Notes: a model not told the origin generated them from the sequence alone. Positions 46,102 through 55,880 are shown, numbered from the stretch's first letter. The stretch: DNA of 64,000 bases from Cyanophora paradoxa (GCA_004431415.1 QPMI01000084.1:100951-164950); one strand, 5' to 3'. Program-made: numbers and translations.

Positions 46102-47535
46102 CTACTTTCGTGGTCTCAGAGTCGCTTTTCGATCGCCATTAGCTACCGGCGCTACCGTTGCTACTTTTCTACTACTTCTTAATGTAGCTTTGGTTTCCGG
46201 CGCTTTGTAGCTCTCAGTTTGATTAGAGAACGACTTATACCATCGTTGGCTATTCACGCCGCCGGATAGCTTAGGCTCGGCGGCGGTTACTAGCCGCTGT
46301 AATTCTTTATTTACTCGTTTCTCTTTTTGCACGCGATCCTCTAATAGAGTGCCTTGCGGCACAGCCGCGGCGGCTTCTATGCCCTCTCTACGCAATTGCG
46401 CATCGACGCGCGCCTCGTCCTTCGCCGCCTCTAATGCGTCTACTGTGGGCGCCATTAGGTAATCCACAGCTTGGACAGGCAATAGCTCGTGGAAGGCAAA
46501 ACGACCCTCTACGCGATTGCCGTCCGGATCAGTTAGCATAAACTTATAGCCCTCGCGCCCGGCGACTGTATAGACGATTCGGCTCCAATTGTTACCGCCC
46601 TTAGCGAACGGCGTCTTCTCGATCCGTAGCCTTACTGACATGCCCGGCTGAATCTGATCCAAATAAGCTATCGATTTCTTGAATTTCGCATCTTCTTTTT
46701 GCACTATAAGCTTATAGTGACTCTCGTTGGTCTCGGCGGGCATATAGCCGGTCGCAGAGTGCACCGTATTATTATAGTTATATTCTAATTCGGGCAGGAC
46801 ATCTATAAATCGCGCCGTATTATTAGCGATGCAGTAGCTCGTGATCAGCCGCCGCATTTGCTTGTTAAATGCTTCTATGCGCCCTTGCGCGCGATGGTCG
46901 GCTGTGTCCGCTATCTGATGCTCGATAAACTGATTCTCGAAATATTTGCGCATAATATCATTGCGGAATTCGCTTCCCGCATCGCTTTGCACTTTGAAAA
47001 TTGGTCTCGGCGCCTTATTTTGCAGCTGTATAAAGGCGGCTAAGGTCGACGCCGCGGACTTATCCCGCATCGGGATAATGAACCCGACCCGTAATGTGTT
47101 CTCCATAGCCGTGAGAAAAGCACTGTAATTATCATTATACTTCGAGTAAGCGGGAAAGAATAGCAGATCAATTACGTAGGTATCGAGAGGCTGTCGGATC
47201 GGTATAGCAGGGTCTCGTTTGCGGGATAGGTGCGGCGCATTAATCTGAACGACCTCTTGCCGGCTATACCACTCTTGCAATTTCTTATAATTCTCGTCGG
47301 GCAGCTCTTGCCGTAGCTTAGTGATCCCTTTAAAGCCTGTTTGCGGACTGTAAAACTTCCGGGCAATTTTCGATTCCTCCGGGACAGCAAGGGCTACGGG
47401 CACGTCGCGGGGCACCAAAGCCTTTAAATCAGACCGCTTTACTATGCGGCTCTCTTTATTCTCTTTCGGCACGGGGATTGGCAATGTGCTCCCCTCTAAA
47501 TCTTGCGATCGTCTTACTATGGGCGGTCTTGACAT
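46102..47535 (-). CDS. Retroviral-like (rve) integrase of element 2, intact DDE triad
   Basis: Polinton/Maverick integrase, 477 aa from ATG 47535 (MSRPPIVRRSQD), chosen because the element 1 integrase starts MSRIVRR; an ATG three codons upstream (47544) is possible. Catalytic residues: D123 (VIDLLFF), D185 (KVQSDAGSEF) and E221 (GRIEAFNKQMRR), with DD-35-E spacing. The C-terminal domain has IVYTVAGREGYKF, and the tail NSQRWYKSFSNQTESYKAPE parallels element 1. It probably inserts the element into host DNA. It is uninterrupted, unlike many neighbours. Confidence 0.92.
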   Translation of the reverse strand: MSRPPIVRRSQDLEGSTLPIPVPKENKESRIVKRSDLKALVPRDVPVALAVPEESKIARKFYSPQTGFKGITKLRQELPDENYKKLQEWYSRQEVVQINAPHLSRKRDPAIPIRQPLDTYVIDLLFFPAYSKYNDNYSAFLTAMENTLRVGFIIPMRDKSAASTLAAFIQLQNKAPRPIFKVQSDAGSEFRNDIMRKYFENQFIEHQIADTADHRAQGRIEAFNKQMRRLITSYCIANNTARFIDVLPELEYNYNNTVHSATGYMPAETNESHYKLIVQKEDAKFKKSIAYLDQIQPGMSVRLRIEKTPFAKGGNNWSRIVYTVAGREGYKFMLTDPDGNRVEGRFAFHELLPVQAVDYLMAPTVDALEAAKDEARVDAQLRREGIEAAAAVPQGTLLEDRVQKEKRVNKELQRLVTAAEPKLSGGVNSQRWYKSFSNQTESYKAPETKATLRSSRKVATVAPVANGDRKATLRPRK

Positions 47536-47607
47536 CCTTGTCATCAGACAATAAAAAAGATCAATGTAACATTTTACTCGCACGCGACAAGAGAAGGTCT
47601 TGTTTAT

Positions 47608-48213
47608 TTACGGTAAATCAGAGCAGAAGATATTAGCAACGACACCATTTCGGTTGTTTGAATTGATATACCACATATGACTGTTACGACTCCACTTCGC
47701 TCCATTATCTTTTAAGAATTTACGCAATGTGGTGCGGCGTGTAATATTAATTCCATGCTCTTCGAATTTCCGATGATATTTGGACAGATCACGTTTAACA
47801 TGGAAATATAGAATGCTGATTGGTTCTTGCTCATGCTCACGCTTCATGGCTCTCACTACATCTACCATGCTATACTGAGTGCATCTAACATGACCCCAGA
47901 AATCCACAACAGGTAAATATCCTCCTGTATCATCATCGACCAGGATGATATTATACCTATATCTGTAAGGGTTCCCAGTGGCTTTAACATAAGCGAATAC
48001 GTTATCTGATGATCGGATTACTATTTTATGCGGTTCTTCAATGAAGAAGCCAATCGACTTCACATCTTCTCTACGAATGTATGTATTCACAAATGAGAAT
48101 TGAACATGCTCACTATCAAAGGAGAAAATGACATCTAACAGTTCCACCATGTTTAATGACATTTCAGAGAGAGGGAAACTAATGATAGGGTTACCATTAA
48201 AGCGATAAGCCAT
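47608..48213 (-). CDS. Viral protein of unknown function with C-terminal DUF5710-like segment
   Basis: 201 aa, ATG at 48213, preceded by the viral upstream motif. The body is not recognised. The end, LRKFLKDNGAKWSRNSHMWY, follows the (A)K..GA+W...WY pattern of the DUF5710-like domains of element 1, so the two elements share this domain type. It lies between the integrase and the polymerase. Confidence 0.6.
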   Translation of the reverse strand: MAYRFNGNPIISFPLSEMSLNMVELLDVIFSFDSEHVQFSFVNTYIRREDVKSIGFFIEEPHKIVIRSSDNVFAYVKATGNPYRYRYNIILVDDDTGGYLPVVDFWGHVRCTQYSMVDVVRAMKREHEQEPISILYFHVKRDLSKYHRKFEEHGINITRRTTLRKFLKDNGAKWSRNSHMWYINSNNRNGVVANIFCSDLP

Positions 48214-48220
48214 TGCCTTT

Positions 48221-48245
48221 TACTTTAAGCTGAGAAAATATTTTT
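48221..48245 (-). promoter_or_regulatory. Viral upstream motif before the 48213 gene
   Basis: Coding-strand AATATTTTCTCAGCTTAAAG ends about 10 bases before the ATG. Confidence 0.65.
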
Positions 48246-48370
48246 CCTGTTGCCTAAATGTAGCGCGTTCTCCTTAAATCATTTTGCGTTGCCCACGGGG
48301 CTTTCAATTTTTGACGATCCGCGGTGAGACTCTCTCACGTTTACTGTCAATAAAATCAGGCTACCTGAGC

Positions 48371-48417
48371 GTTTATTGTCAAAATTTTAATAATTAATGA
48401 AAATCTTGACAATAAAC
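48371..48417. terminator. 12-bp inverted repeat in AT-rich spacer
   Basis: gtttattgtcaa (48371-48382) and ttgacaataaac (48406-48417) are exact complements around 23 AT-rich bases. A related gtttactgtcaataaa lies just before. It sits downstream of the polymerase gene and upstream of the 48213 gene. It may be a terminator or a protein-binding site; this is inference. Confidence 0.4.
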
Positions 48418-48471
48418 ACCGCAAAACGCGCAATAAAAACGTGCAGTAAACAGTAGAATGGACGCCCCGGT

Positions 48472-48621
48472 ATGGACGCGCACCCGATCCCTAATTACTT
48501 CCTAATCAACCCGGACGACCCCGGATTAAAGTGCATTTGGCTTCTCCATATCCTAAGGCGACAGCTCCTTCAATTAGAGCGCAAACCAAGAAAAAGAACG
48601 CACGATAAGATAGACGACTAA
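48472..48621 (+). CDS. Small ORF of 49 aa converging on the polymerase gene
   Basis: ATG at 48472 (MDAHPIPNYFLINPDD), with a basic end (RKPRKRTHDKIDD). It overlaps the last codon of the polymerase gene on the other strand by 4 bases. No family recognised; it may be a small viral protein or chance. Confidence 0.35.
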   Translation: MDAHPIPNYFLINPDDPGLKCIWLLHILRRQLLQLERKPRKRTHDKIDD

Positions 48622-51621
48622 CAGCCGAATGGAAGGCTATGTATGCCGTCGCCTGATATGCAGCGCTTGCTATCGAATTGGGTCAGCGCTATCCGCTTGC
48701 TCTCCAAATCATATAAGTGGTGGCATCGCCGTTGCTTGTTTACTACTGTTACTGTTTTTGTGATCCCGTCAAATAGGCAGCGCTTAAAGTCGTCGAAATG
48801 CACCTCTTTCGAGGCTGTCCCGCTCATTTTTACCTTGTCGTAGCTCTCGGTGCGGAAAGCATATAGCTTCGGTCGCAGCCCACATACTCCACTATCTTGA
48901 CGTCGGGCATCTCATTTTTATATTTACCGGAACCATCCGGTTCTCGGGACTATAAGGGCAGTCTAAATAAGGGCTGATCGCTCGCATGCCCGCTTCCAGA
49001 TCCGCGCTCTCTATATACAGACAGAACGAGTCGGTATCGTGGAACAGCAGCTGAGCTTGCGAGAAAGTCGGTCGGATCACGTCGTAAAAGAAGCTATAAT
49101 TATGCAGCTTCGCGGCATCCAGCACATAAGCGCCAATAGCAACCGGTTTATCGAGTTTTACGTGTTTACTATACATTTCGAATGCAACCGCAGTCTCGTT
49201 TAATACATTCGTCGCTTTTACCAGTGGGCTCGCCGCATATTTCTTAAACAGCTTCGTGCTATTCGCGATCTTTACCACTGAGCGCCCGCGACACGATTCC
49301 AGGCATTTACCGTAAATAGCATTGTTCATCAATTTAAAAAAGTCGCTCTCGAATTTATTCCGGGCTTCCTTTCGCAGTTTCGTGTTCAGATCTATATAGG
49401 GCTTCATAAATGCAGCGGTTGCAAACGAGAGCACACGGTGGATCTTAGTAACTACGATCCCCTTTTTTACCATATAGAGCAGCATCGGCTGAGAGACCAC
49501 GTAATTATATTTCGGGGTAAATGAGGCGATCAGCTTCGGATCTTTACTGAGCTTCTCGCCGCTAATCTCCAAAAGCCCACGCTGATATTTGCCGAGCATG
49601 TCCGCAGTAATTACCTCTTTACTCACGATCAGCGGGAAATCGCGATGGTCGCCCTTTAAATAGTCCGGATACGCAAGGTCGACCTCTATAAATGCACTCC
49701 GCCCTACGACCTCGGTAAAAGCTGTGCTCGTGTCGTCCCAGCGATAGTCCCCGACCGGTAAAGGCTGACTGAGCGCATAGCCATACAGATTATTCGCATC
49801 CAATAGCACTATATGTTTATCCTCGCTATTAGCCTCGGCATATCGTGTGGGCATGGTCGCAAAGCCGCCCCTAATTGCCCGCTCAATAAATTCGTATTGA
49901 TCCGCATCGCTGATCTGTTCTATCGCGACCCTCGTATGCTTTAACATCGCGTCCCACGATAGTCCCGGTGCGCTCACATAATGCGTCGGATCCAGTCCGT
50001 ATTGCTCATGGGCGAGCATACTGAATTTACCGAATTTTACCATGAGATCATTAACATCGGACGCCTGAAAATCCATGAAATTCGAGGCGTCTATAAACTT
50101 GTAAAGTCCCCACTGTAAAGACAGATACTCGTCGAAATTCTTACTTAGGATCTCGACCCGCAGCTTGTCGTCTTGCTGTGCGATTTTCCTGAATAGAGCA
50201 TGTCCGCACTCGTCCATCCGATCAATTACCACGGCTACTTTCGTTTGCTTTGAGATCCTCCTATGTAAATTGCATTTTCGGCAAGCTTTTCCTATATAAT
50301 CGCCGCTTTGGTGACAGTGATCGCGCACAGGGAAGTTTTCGTGGGTAAACCGCTGATTGCATATATAGCAGTGCTTGGTGAGCTTATAGGCTTGCTTTTG
50401 CGCCTCTGTGAGCGGGATCATAGGCGTATTGGTAAATAGGGTATTAAGCATCTCGCGGCACAGATCCCCTAACGTGGTAAACATCTGACCCAGCGGATCC
50501 ACCCCCTCGAATTCGTGATTTTCAACATGCGAGCCCATAACTACATTGAGTGCCACCGACTTTACCTCTCGCTTAGTTCTATTTGGTTCATTAAGAACCG
50601 GCACCGACTCCATCTCTACCTTGCAGTAGCAGACAGTGGGCAGCCACACCATTTTCCTTAGGTGTTGCAGTCCGAAAGTAATAAAGCTTCCGGGTTCCGG
50701 GCATTTACCTTTACTCAGCCGCCAATCGATACAGCGATTAGAGTCGGTGTGGCTATCGAGTTTCTCCTGTGATCTAAACCGGGACAAACAGGTTTCGCAG
50801 TAGAAAATGCGCCCGTCGTTTGCTTTATCAAAGGTGGTCTTTAATAGGCGGCTCAGTGACATGATCGTAATATAGTGACCCTGTCCGTTTGCGTCCTCGA
50901 TCAGCAGCAGGTTTACCTTTGATTTGCGACGCGGATTACTTGACATGTGCAATGGGTAAAAGGTTTGGGTCGCATTGTCGGCGCCATATATATTAATTGA
51001 CAGCTCGGGATTATTGTCCTCGAAACGATCGATTATTTGGGCATCGCAAGCCACCGGGAAATTAATGCCTGAGAAGTCCAGCTCAGTCATCCACCGCCTA
51101 TATTGGAACGGATCATTACGTTTGTGTCTGTTTATGTCGTTTCTGTGCAGCCATGCGAGGATAGCGTAATTAAAGCAGTCGTGACCATCGATATTCTTAA
51201 TATTTACTGTGGCTCGCTTTAATCCAATCCATTCGGGGGTCTCAATGTAGCAACCGCCCATCGGCGCATATGACAAAACGGCGACATGTAGCTTATCTAA
51301 TTTACTGAGCCGGTAGCTGTCGACCTGTATCATCTGTTCATTCATTTGCTGAGCTACACCCACTAACTCAGTGAGAATATTGCGCGACCTTGTGATTACG
51401 AAATAATCGCTGTATATGTGTTTGGTGATAAAAACGTTAGGATCACTCACTTTTACGTATCGGCAGATGAAAGTAAGTCGCACCTTAATAGCTTTCAGTT
51501 CATCCAGCCTTTCTTTCAGCCGCCCAGGCAGATTTGCAGCGATGGTAGTGAGAAATTCCACCGGATCTAAGATTATCTGTTCATCCGCCTTATAGCTATA
51601 CCAGGCGTATGCTTTATTCAT
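48618..51621 (-). pseudogene. Protein-primed DNA polymerase B (Polinton type), two frameshifts near the 3' end
   Basis: Replicative polymerase of Polintons, which starts synthesis from a terminal protein. ATG at 51621; the open frame is 909 codons to 48892. Visible: a C2H2-like finger at residues 275-297 (YCETCLSRF), an endonuclease VII-like Cys/His module at 418-455 (HCYICNQRF, RDHCHQSGDYIGKACRKCN), YVSAPGLSWDAMLKHT, motif A LLDANNLYGYAL (D608), motif B FKLMNNAIYGK (762-772) and motif C HDTDS (862-865). The conserved ending continues in two other frames (NEMPDVKIVEYVG, then LRPKLYAF) to a stop at 48618, so two single-base losses lie near 48935 and 48880. Exonuclease motifs look non-canonical (see findings). 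Confidence 0.88.
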
Positions 51622-51637
51622 TGCGAAACCGTCTTCC

Positions 51638-51748
51638 TCATCGGGTGATCTCGGCTTCGGTGATCTCGCCAGTGACTAAAAGACTACCTAACAAGCCTAA
51701 TATTTCGTCTTTTTTCTCTTTTATAAGGCGATTAGTTTGGCGGGGCAT
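51638..51748 (-). CDS. Small ORF of 36 aa just upstream of the polymerase
   Basis: ATG at 51748 (MPRQTNRLIKEKKDEI), stop at 51638, 17 bases before the polymerase ATG. A variant of the viral upstream motif precedes it (GTTCCCTTAAAGTAAAAG). The polymerase ATG lacks its own motif, so the two may be co-transcribed. Function unknown. Confidence 0.45.
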   Translation of the reverse strand: MPRQTNRLIKEKKDEILGLLGSLLVTGEITEAEITR

Positions 51749-51878
51749 CTTTTACTTTAAGGGAACATTTTTATTTCGGGAAAGGACGCGTTCAAAAATG
51801 TGGAAACATATTTAAGGACAACTCAAAAAAATGACACATAGGAAAACATTTTATGTGTATCAGATATAGAGAAACACA

Positions 51879-52372
51879 ATGAATACCCAAGAGATAATAG
51901 AATATTGTAAGACACTTACAAATATTCCCGTAACAGAAGCAACAAAAGAATGCACAGACAAGAACTATCTCAAATGGGAAAAGAAGAATGCGCGTAAGAA
52001 GGTAATCTTTGTTATATCACAAACGCGTAAACATCAGGACATGTTTTTACATCTTAATATGGCTTCCCAGTTTTACCATCCGCATAGGCAGCACATATGC
52101 GCATTGGTTTACAAAGGATATAAAATGTTAATACCACTTGACATTACGAAAGAGAAATGCATTGAGGTAATACAAAATGTTATATCCGGCTATTCTAAAA
52201 AACAAGATGGGAAGTTAAGTGTGTGATTTGTTTAGAGGTTATAGAAACGGAAGATTTAGCTTGTGCGCAGTGTAATAGTTCTGTGTGTGAATCTTGCATA
52301 TCCAAAATGACTTATAAACAACGTTTTACCTGTCCAGTTTGTCGTATTGGGAGCTTGCAACAATACCATTAA
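51879..52372 (+). pseudogene. RING-finger protein of element 2, one frameshift
   Basis: The open frame from ATG 51879 (MNTQEIIEYCKTLTN) has 115 codons. The N-terminal domain is unrecognised. The RING lies in the next frame: CVICLE, CAQCNSSVCESC, FTCPVCR, ending at a stop at 52372. One base appears missing in AAGTGTGTGATT. The architecture (domain of about 100 residues plus RING) mirrors the element 1 protein at 41471-41910. RING families usually act as E3 ubiquitin ligases. Confidence 0.65.
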
Positions 52373-52413
52373 TGGCAAGTGCCTAAGTTAGCTTACTGAC
52401 GTTTTTTATTTTT

Positions 52414-52536
52414 CGATAGGGTGGGGAGGGTGGGGTGAGGTGGGGCATTTTTTGAGTTCCAATAAAAAATTCTCCCACCTAAAAATTTTGGGCAAAAAAG
52501 ACCCCACCCAACCCCACCCTCCCCACCCTGTATTAA
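52414..52536. repeat. G-rich/C-rich hairpin element, copy 3
   Basis: Same type as copies 1 and 2: it opens cgatagggtggggagggtgg and closes gaccccacccaaccccaccc...tgtatt. It lies between two convergent genes. Its trailing G-rich block (52609-52630) touches the stop codon of the SF3 helicase gene. Confidence 0.9.
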
Positions 52537-52629
52537 CAACCATACTTTACACTGAATTCAATGTGTTTTAAGTTATAAAAATAAGATATATCAATGTTAG
52601 AATGAAACCAGGTGGGGTGTAGGGTGGGG

Positions 52630-53697
52630 TCAGGCTTCCACATCTGAATCCTCGAATTTGGTGCCCCTTTTCTTTGGTTGCGGCTGAGGAGAATCATCTT
52701 CTTTAATCGAATCATCATCGATAAGCTTCAACTTTCGGAATTCAGACATCATCTCATTCCACAGGAAATGATAGTTAGATTTTCCATTGGTCGTTTTCAC
52801 TTGAATATATGTAGTCGTGCGCATCTCAGTATAGAACCGCTTGCTATTATAATCGTTTTTATATTTGTTTTCAGAGATGAAGTCTTTGAACAATTCCCAT
52901 GTCGATGCAAGACCGCCCAGCTTCGTTTTCAGCTCTGTAACCCGCTCACTATCGACAAGCCACTTCGCAAACATCAGGATAATAGGTGCAGCCGCTTGCT
53001 GAACTAAGTAGTATCGGTTTGTAAGCGGTCTGTCTTGACTCCAATTGACTTTCTCGCAATTTACTTTCGTCCTGAGATACTGAACGATATTTCGAATATT
53101 TCTCATATCATTCAGCCACTCAACAAGCGGGGCGAAATAATCCTTATTACAGCGCTGTTTGTCACTCACCTCAATAACGACAAAGCGACGATCATCAGCC
53201 TCGATTTTCACAGGCACAGTATTGTTACTTGTGAAAACGATTCGCGCGAAATTCTTCTTATCATACGAGTCTATTCCTTTGTGCTCAATTACAATCTTCG
53301 GGGCTGTGACAATATCTTTGAGAAGGTCGCTATGTTCAAAGGTATCCTTTCCAGACGCTTCATTTACCACAATCATAATCTTATCCTCCCGGTTGTGAGC
53401 AAATCGCCCGAATAGATCATCCTTTGGTTTGGCTGTCGAGTATGCCAATGCATCACCGAGTATCTTCTTCTCAAAGGTATCAATGAGCATATTCTTTCCA
53501 GCGCCTTGGCGACCTAGGAAGATGAGGGACACGTTATTTAGTTCCCCCGGCTTTTGCATCATGTGGGCAAACCACTTTTTAAGATAATCGAATGTCTTAT
53601 CATCTTCGCCTGACATTAAATATAGATGTGTCAGAAAGGCTGAATCATCTCTTCTGTCACATCCTCGGGGGCGGCTCCTCGAATTCTTCATGATCAA
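52630..53697 (-). CDS. Superfamily 3 helicase (D5-like), in frameshifted continuity with the upstream primase
   Basis: Replicative helicase. Open frame of 355 codons. Walker A is FLGRQGAGKN (about 61-69), Walker B KIMIVVNEASGKD, sensor ARIVFTSNN. The family-specific core begins at FLTHLYLMSGED. The first 20 codons are out-of-frame sequence rather than a true N-terminus: the upstream primase frame continues as EDVTEEMIQPF in a third frame, so two single-base losses (near 53664 and 53637) separate primase and helicase. In PLVs and virophages these are usually one protein. The tail is acidic/basic (PQPQPKKRGTKFEDSD). Confidence 0.85.
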   Translation of the reverse strand: MIMKNSRSRPRGCDRRDDSAFLTHLYLMSGEDDKTFDYLKKWFAHMMQKPGELNNVSLIFLGRQGAGKNMLIDTFEKKILGDALAYSTAKPKDDLFGRFAHNREDKIMIVVNEASGKDTFEHSDLLKDIVTAPKIVIEHKGIDSYDKKNFARIVFTSNNTVPVKIEADDRRFVVIEVSDKQRCNKDYFAPLVEWLNDMRNIRNIVQYLRTKVNCEKVNWSQDRPLTNRYYLVQQAAAPIILMFAKWLVDSERVTELKTKLGGLASTWELFKDFISENKYKNDYNSKRFYTEMRTTTYIQVKTTNGKSNYHFLWNEMMSEFRKLKLIDDDSIKEDDSPQPQPKKRGTKFEDSDVEA

Positions 53698-55249
53698 TCT
53701 TGAATCCAGGGTAGAGATTAAACACAGACTTGCATTTCGCGCTCAGCTTTGCAGGAGGCGGCAGGAAATCCATGTAAGTGGATCGTGTCGCCCTTGGGTC
53801 AGTAATCCATTCAGGCAACGTTTTTACCCACTTTTCGGTTTGGTTCTCAGTCCCCTCATTGAGAATCACCTTGTGAAACAGATGGGGAAAATGTTTGGTC
53901 GCCAATTTCGTAATATCTTTCGGTCGCCAGGATAATAGCTGTTCATCCCAATACATGACAGTGCCGATGCTCTCGATGTGGTGCAGTCGAGAATTTAAAT
54001 ATCGCAGATGGACTTCAAAGCTATCGACCATAGGTGGAATGGGAGCCGTTTTATAATCAATATCGTCGGAATCCTCAGGCTGAAACGAATATTTCTTGGG
54101 AAACAGCTTATTATAACTGTCGCTGTTATCCTTTTTCAGCCAGTAAACAATTGAACCGAATGTAACCCGCTTTCCTTCCACCATTTTCTTGCCTTTGCAA
54201 AGGCTCATGAACTTCTCATGACAGTCATCATAGTCATATTTTTCGCTTTTCTCCGAGAACTTGTGGAAAAGCTCTACCTGTTGCTTGCGAGAAATGTTGT
54301 TATCTTCGCAGGTATTGATTATGGCGATGCCTACATCGATCCATGACTTATACTCATTGGCTCTCTCTCCACTGAGGCTCATAATGACTTCTTGCAACAG
54401 TTCAAACGAAACCTTATTTTCTTTGAGATCCTCCAACACCTCCTCCTTCTTCTTCACAGGTTCTTTACAGGGCTTGTCCTTAACAGACTTGGGCGCCACC
54501 GTTTGCTTAGGTTCCTCAGGCTTTGTAGCTTCCTTTGGTTTATCGACCGCAAAGGCTGACATGGTGTCTACTTCCACCCACTTGGTAGGGCGATCGAAAC
54601 ATTGCACCAGGAAATAGCCATCGTGCATGCCTTCTTTCTCGCAATCAATGAACTTAGTGAACACAACATTCTTATCGACATCGTGCTTTGATTTGCTTTG
54701 AGCGTCCAGAGCTTCGCCTTTGCAGCAACGGAGGCAGATCAGGTTTTGAGTTGTTCCATAAACGCCACTATCGAATTCCACGTTTTTGATGAGACCCATC
54801 GCTTTAAAAAGCTTTGGAATGTCTTCGTGGCGGCAGACCAGATCTGTAAATACGAAATGCCCGGAAATCTTGAACTTAGTGACATTCTCTTGGATTAAAT
54901 GAACCCGCCGATGGCGAACAGCAACCGCAATAGTAGATCCTGATAGGTCTTGCAATTTCTTGCGCATTTCCCTAATAATCTCTTCGGCTTCCTTGTAATT
55001 GTCGGCAACATCAGGTTTCAGATCAACGAACTTGTCCAGATCCAGATAAACACGAGTCACTTGATCAGGTTGTATGCATTCCGCCCATGTAGGATAGGTC
55101 ATATTGTCCCGTTTCTTTGAGTTATTGATGCGCTCAATAATTTCATCATCGGTTAACTCAATCAAATTGGACTTATTGCGTGCACCTTGCAGACATTTCA
55201 GAAAGGTGCCCTTGACATTAGAGAATGCGAATTTCGTGATAGCGTCCAT
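53657..55249 (-). CDS. Archaeo-eukaryotic primase (AEP) part of the primase-helicase
   Basis: Makes primers or supports replication start. ATG at 55249; 530 codons. The AEP catalytic pair is VYLDLDKF (D70, D72) and the following motif FKISGHFVF (S129, H131). A PriCT-2-like segment follows at about 290-330 (SGERANEYKSWIDVG), then a linker towards the helicase. The frame ends at EEPPPRM, where a base is missing, and should continue into the SF3 helicase. A strong viral upstream motif lies 11 bases from the ATG. Confidence 0.8.
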   Translation of the reverse strand: MDAITKFAFSNVKGTFLKCLQGARNKSNLIELTDDEIIERINNSKKRDNMTYPTWAECIQPDQVTRVYLDLDKFVDLKPDVADNYKEAEEIIREMRKKLQDLSGSTIAVAVRHRRVHLIQENVTKFKISGHFVFTDLVCRHEDIPKLFKAMGLIKNVEFDSGVYGTTQNLICLRCCKGEALDAQSKSKHDVDKNVVFTKFIDCEKEGMHDGYFLVQCFDRPTKWVEVDTMSAFAVDKPKEATKPEEPKQTVAPKSVKDKPCKEPVKKKEEVLEDLKENKVSFELLQEVIMSLSGERANEYKSWIDVGIAIINTCEDNNISRKQQVELFHKFSEKSEKYDYDDCHEKFMSLCKGKKMVEGKRVTFGSIVYWLKKDNSDSYNKLFPKKYSFQPEDSDDIDYKTAPIPPMVDSFEVHLRYLNSRLHHIESIGTVMYWDEQLLSWRPKDITKLATKHFPHLFHKVILNEGTENQTEKWVKTLPEWITDPRATRSTYMDFLPPPAKLSAKCKSVFNLYPGFKIDHEEFEEPPPRM

Positions 55250-55260
55250 CTTCTCTGTTT

Positions 55261-55285
55261 TACTCTAAGCGGAGAAAATATTTTT
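55261..55285 (-). promoter_or_regulatory. Viral upstream motif before the primase gene
   Basis: Coding-strand AATATTTTCTCCGCTTAGAG lies about 12 bases from the ATG at 55249. Confidence 0.7.
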
Positions 55286-55458
55286 CAGGTTGTTCATTTT
55301 TTGCGCATTATCCTTAAATCCCTTTACAGTTTTTTCCCGATGATAAAATCGATTAGCATCGGGCAATCGATAGTATGGTAAGGAGCTTCCCGATTTACAT
55401 CGGAAAGCCGCACGAAAAATAAGGAATGAGCTCAGCGGCAATCGAGAGTTTGCGTTTT

Positions 55459-55689
55459 CTAATACTTACGGGGGCGCCCCCGCTTTCCCATATGGCTTCC
55501 CTCCTCGGCTTTGCGACGATAATACGATTCCAAAGCCATCTTCTTCTTGAATTCGCGATATTCGGGATCCTCGTTATACCGATTCCGCATTTTGATGATT
55601 TCACGGATCCGATAATTAAGTCCGTCGCCTTTCTTCATGTCCTCAGTGACAAGCTTTGCCTCAATATTTACAGCAGCGATGCTGGTCAT
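55459..55689 (-). CDS. Small basic protein with AT-hook-like end
   Basis: 76 aa, ATG at 55689 (MTSIAAVNIEAKLVTEDMKK). The C-terminus GKRGRPRKY matches an AT-hook core (RGRP), suggesting minor-groove DNA binding. A strong upstream motif lies at 55701-55726. It lies between the primase and further small ORFs. Function inferred only from the motif. Confidence 0.6.
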   Translation of the reverse strand: MTSIAAVNIEAKLVTEDMKKGDGLNYRIREIIKMRNRYNEDPEYREFKKKMALESYYRRKAEEGSHMGKRGRPRKY

Positions 55690-55700
55690 CTTCGCGTTCC

Positions 55701-55726
55701 TTACTATAAGCGGAGAAAATATTTTA
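55701..55726 (-). promoter_or_regulatory. Viral upstream motif before the AT-hook gene
   Basis: Coding-strand ATATTTTCTCCGCTTATAGT ends about 12 bases before the ATG at 55689. Confidence 0.7.
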
Positions 55727-55739
55727 TCAGTCGTATTTT

Positions 55740-55880
55740 CTATTTCTTCTTTAAATCATTTTCTGAGCTGTCATTTTTTGTGACCGAAGCGAGCTCTTCT
55801 CTACGTTTTTTAATAGCGGCTTCCAGTGCATATTGCGCGCATTTCCTGTATAGGATCGCGTAGAGATCAGGGTCGGGCAT
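55740..55880 (-). CDS. Small ORF of 46 aa
   Basis: ATG at 55880 (MPDPDLYAILYRKCAQYALE), with a charged Lys/Glu-rich end. A motif variant ATTTTCGCGGTAAATAGTA lies just upstream. No family recognised. The upstream motif is the main reason to accept it. Confidence 0.45.
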   Translation of the reverse strand: MPDPDLYAILYRKCAQYALEAAIKKRREELASVTKNDSSENDLKKK

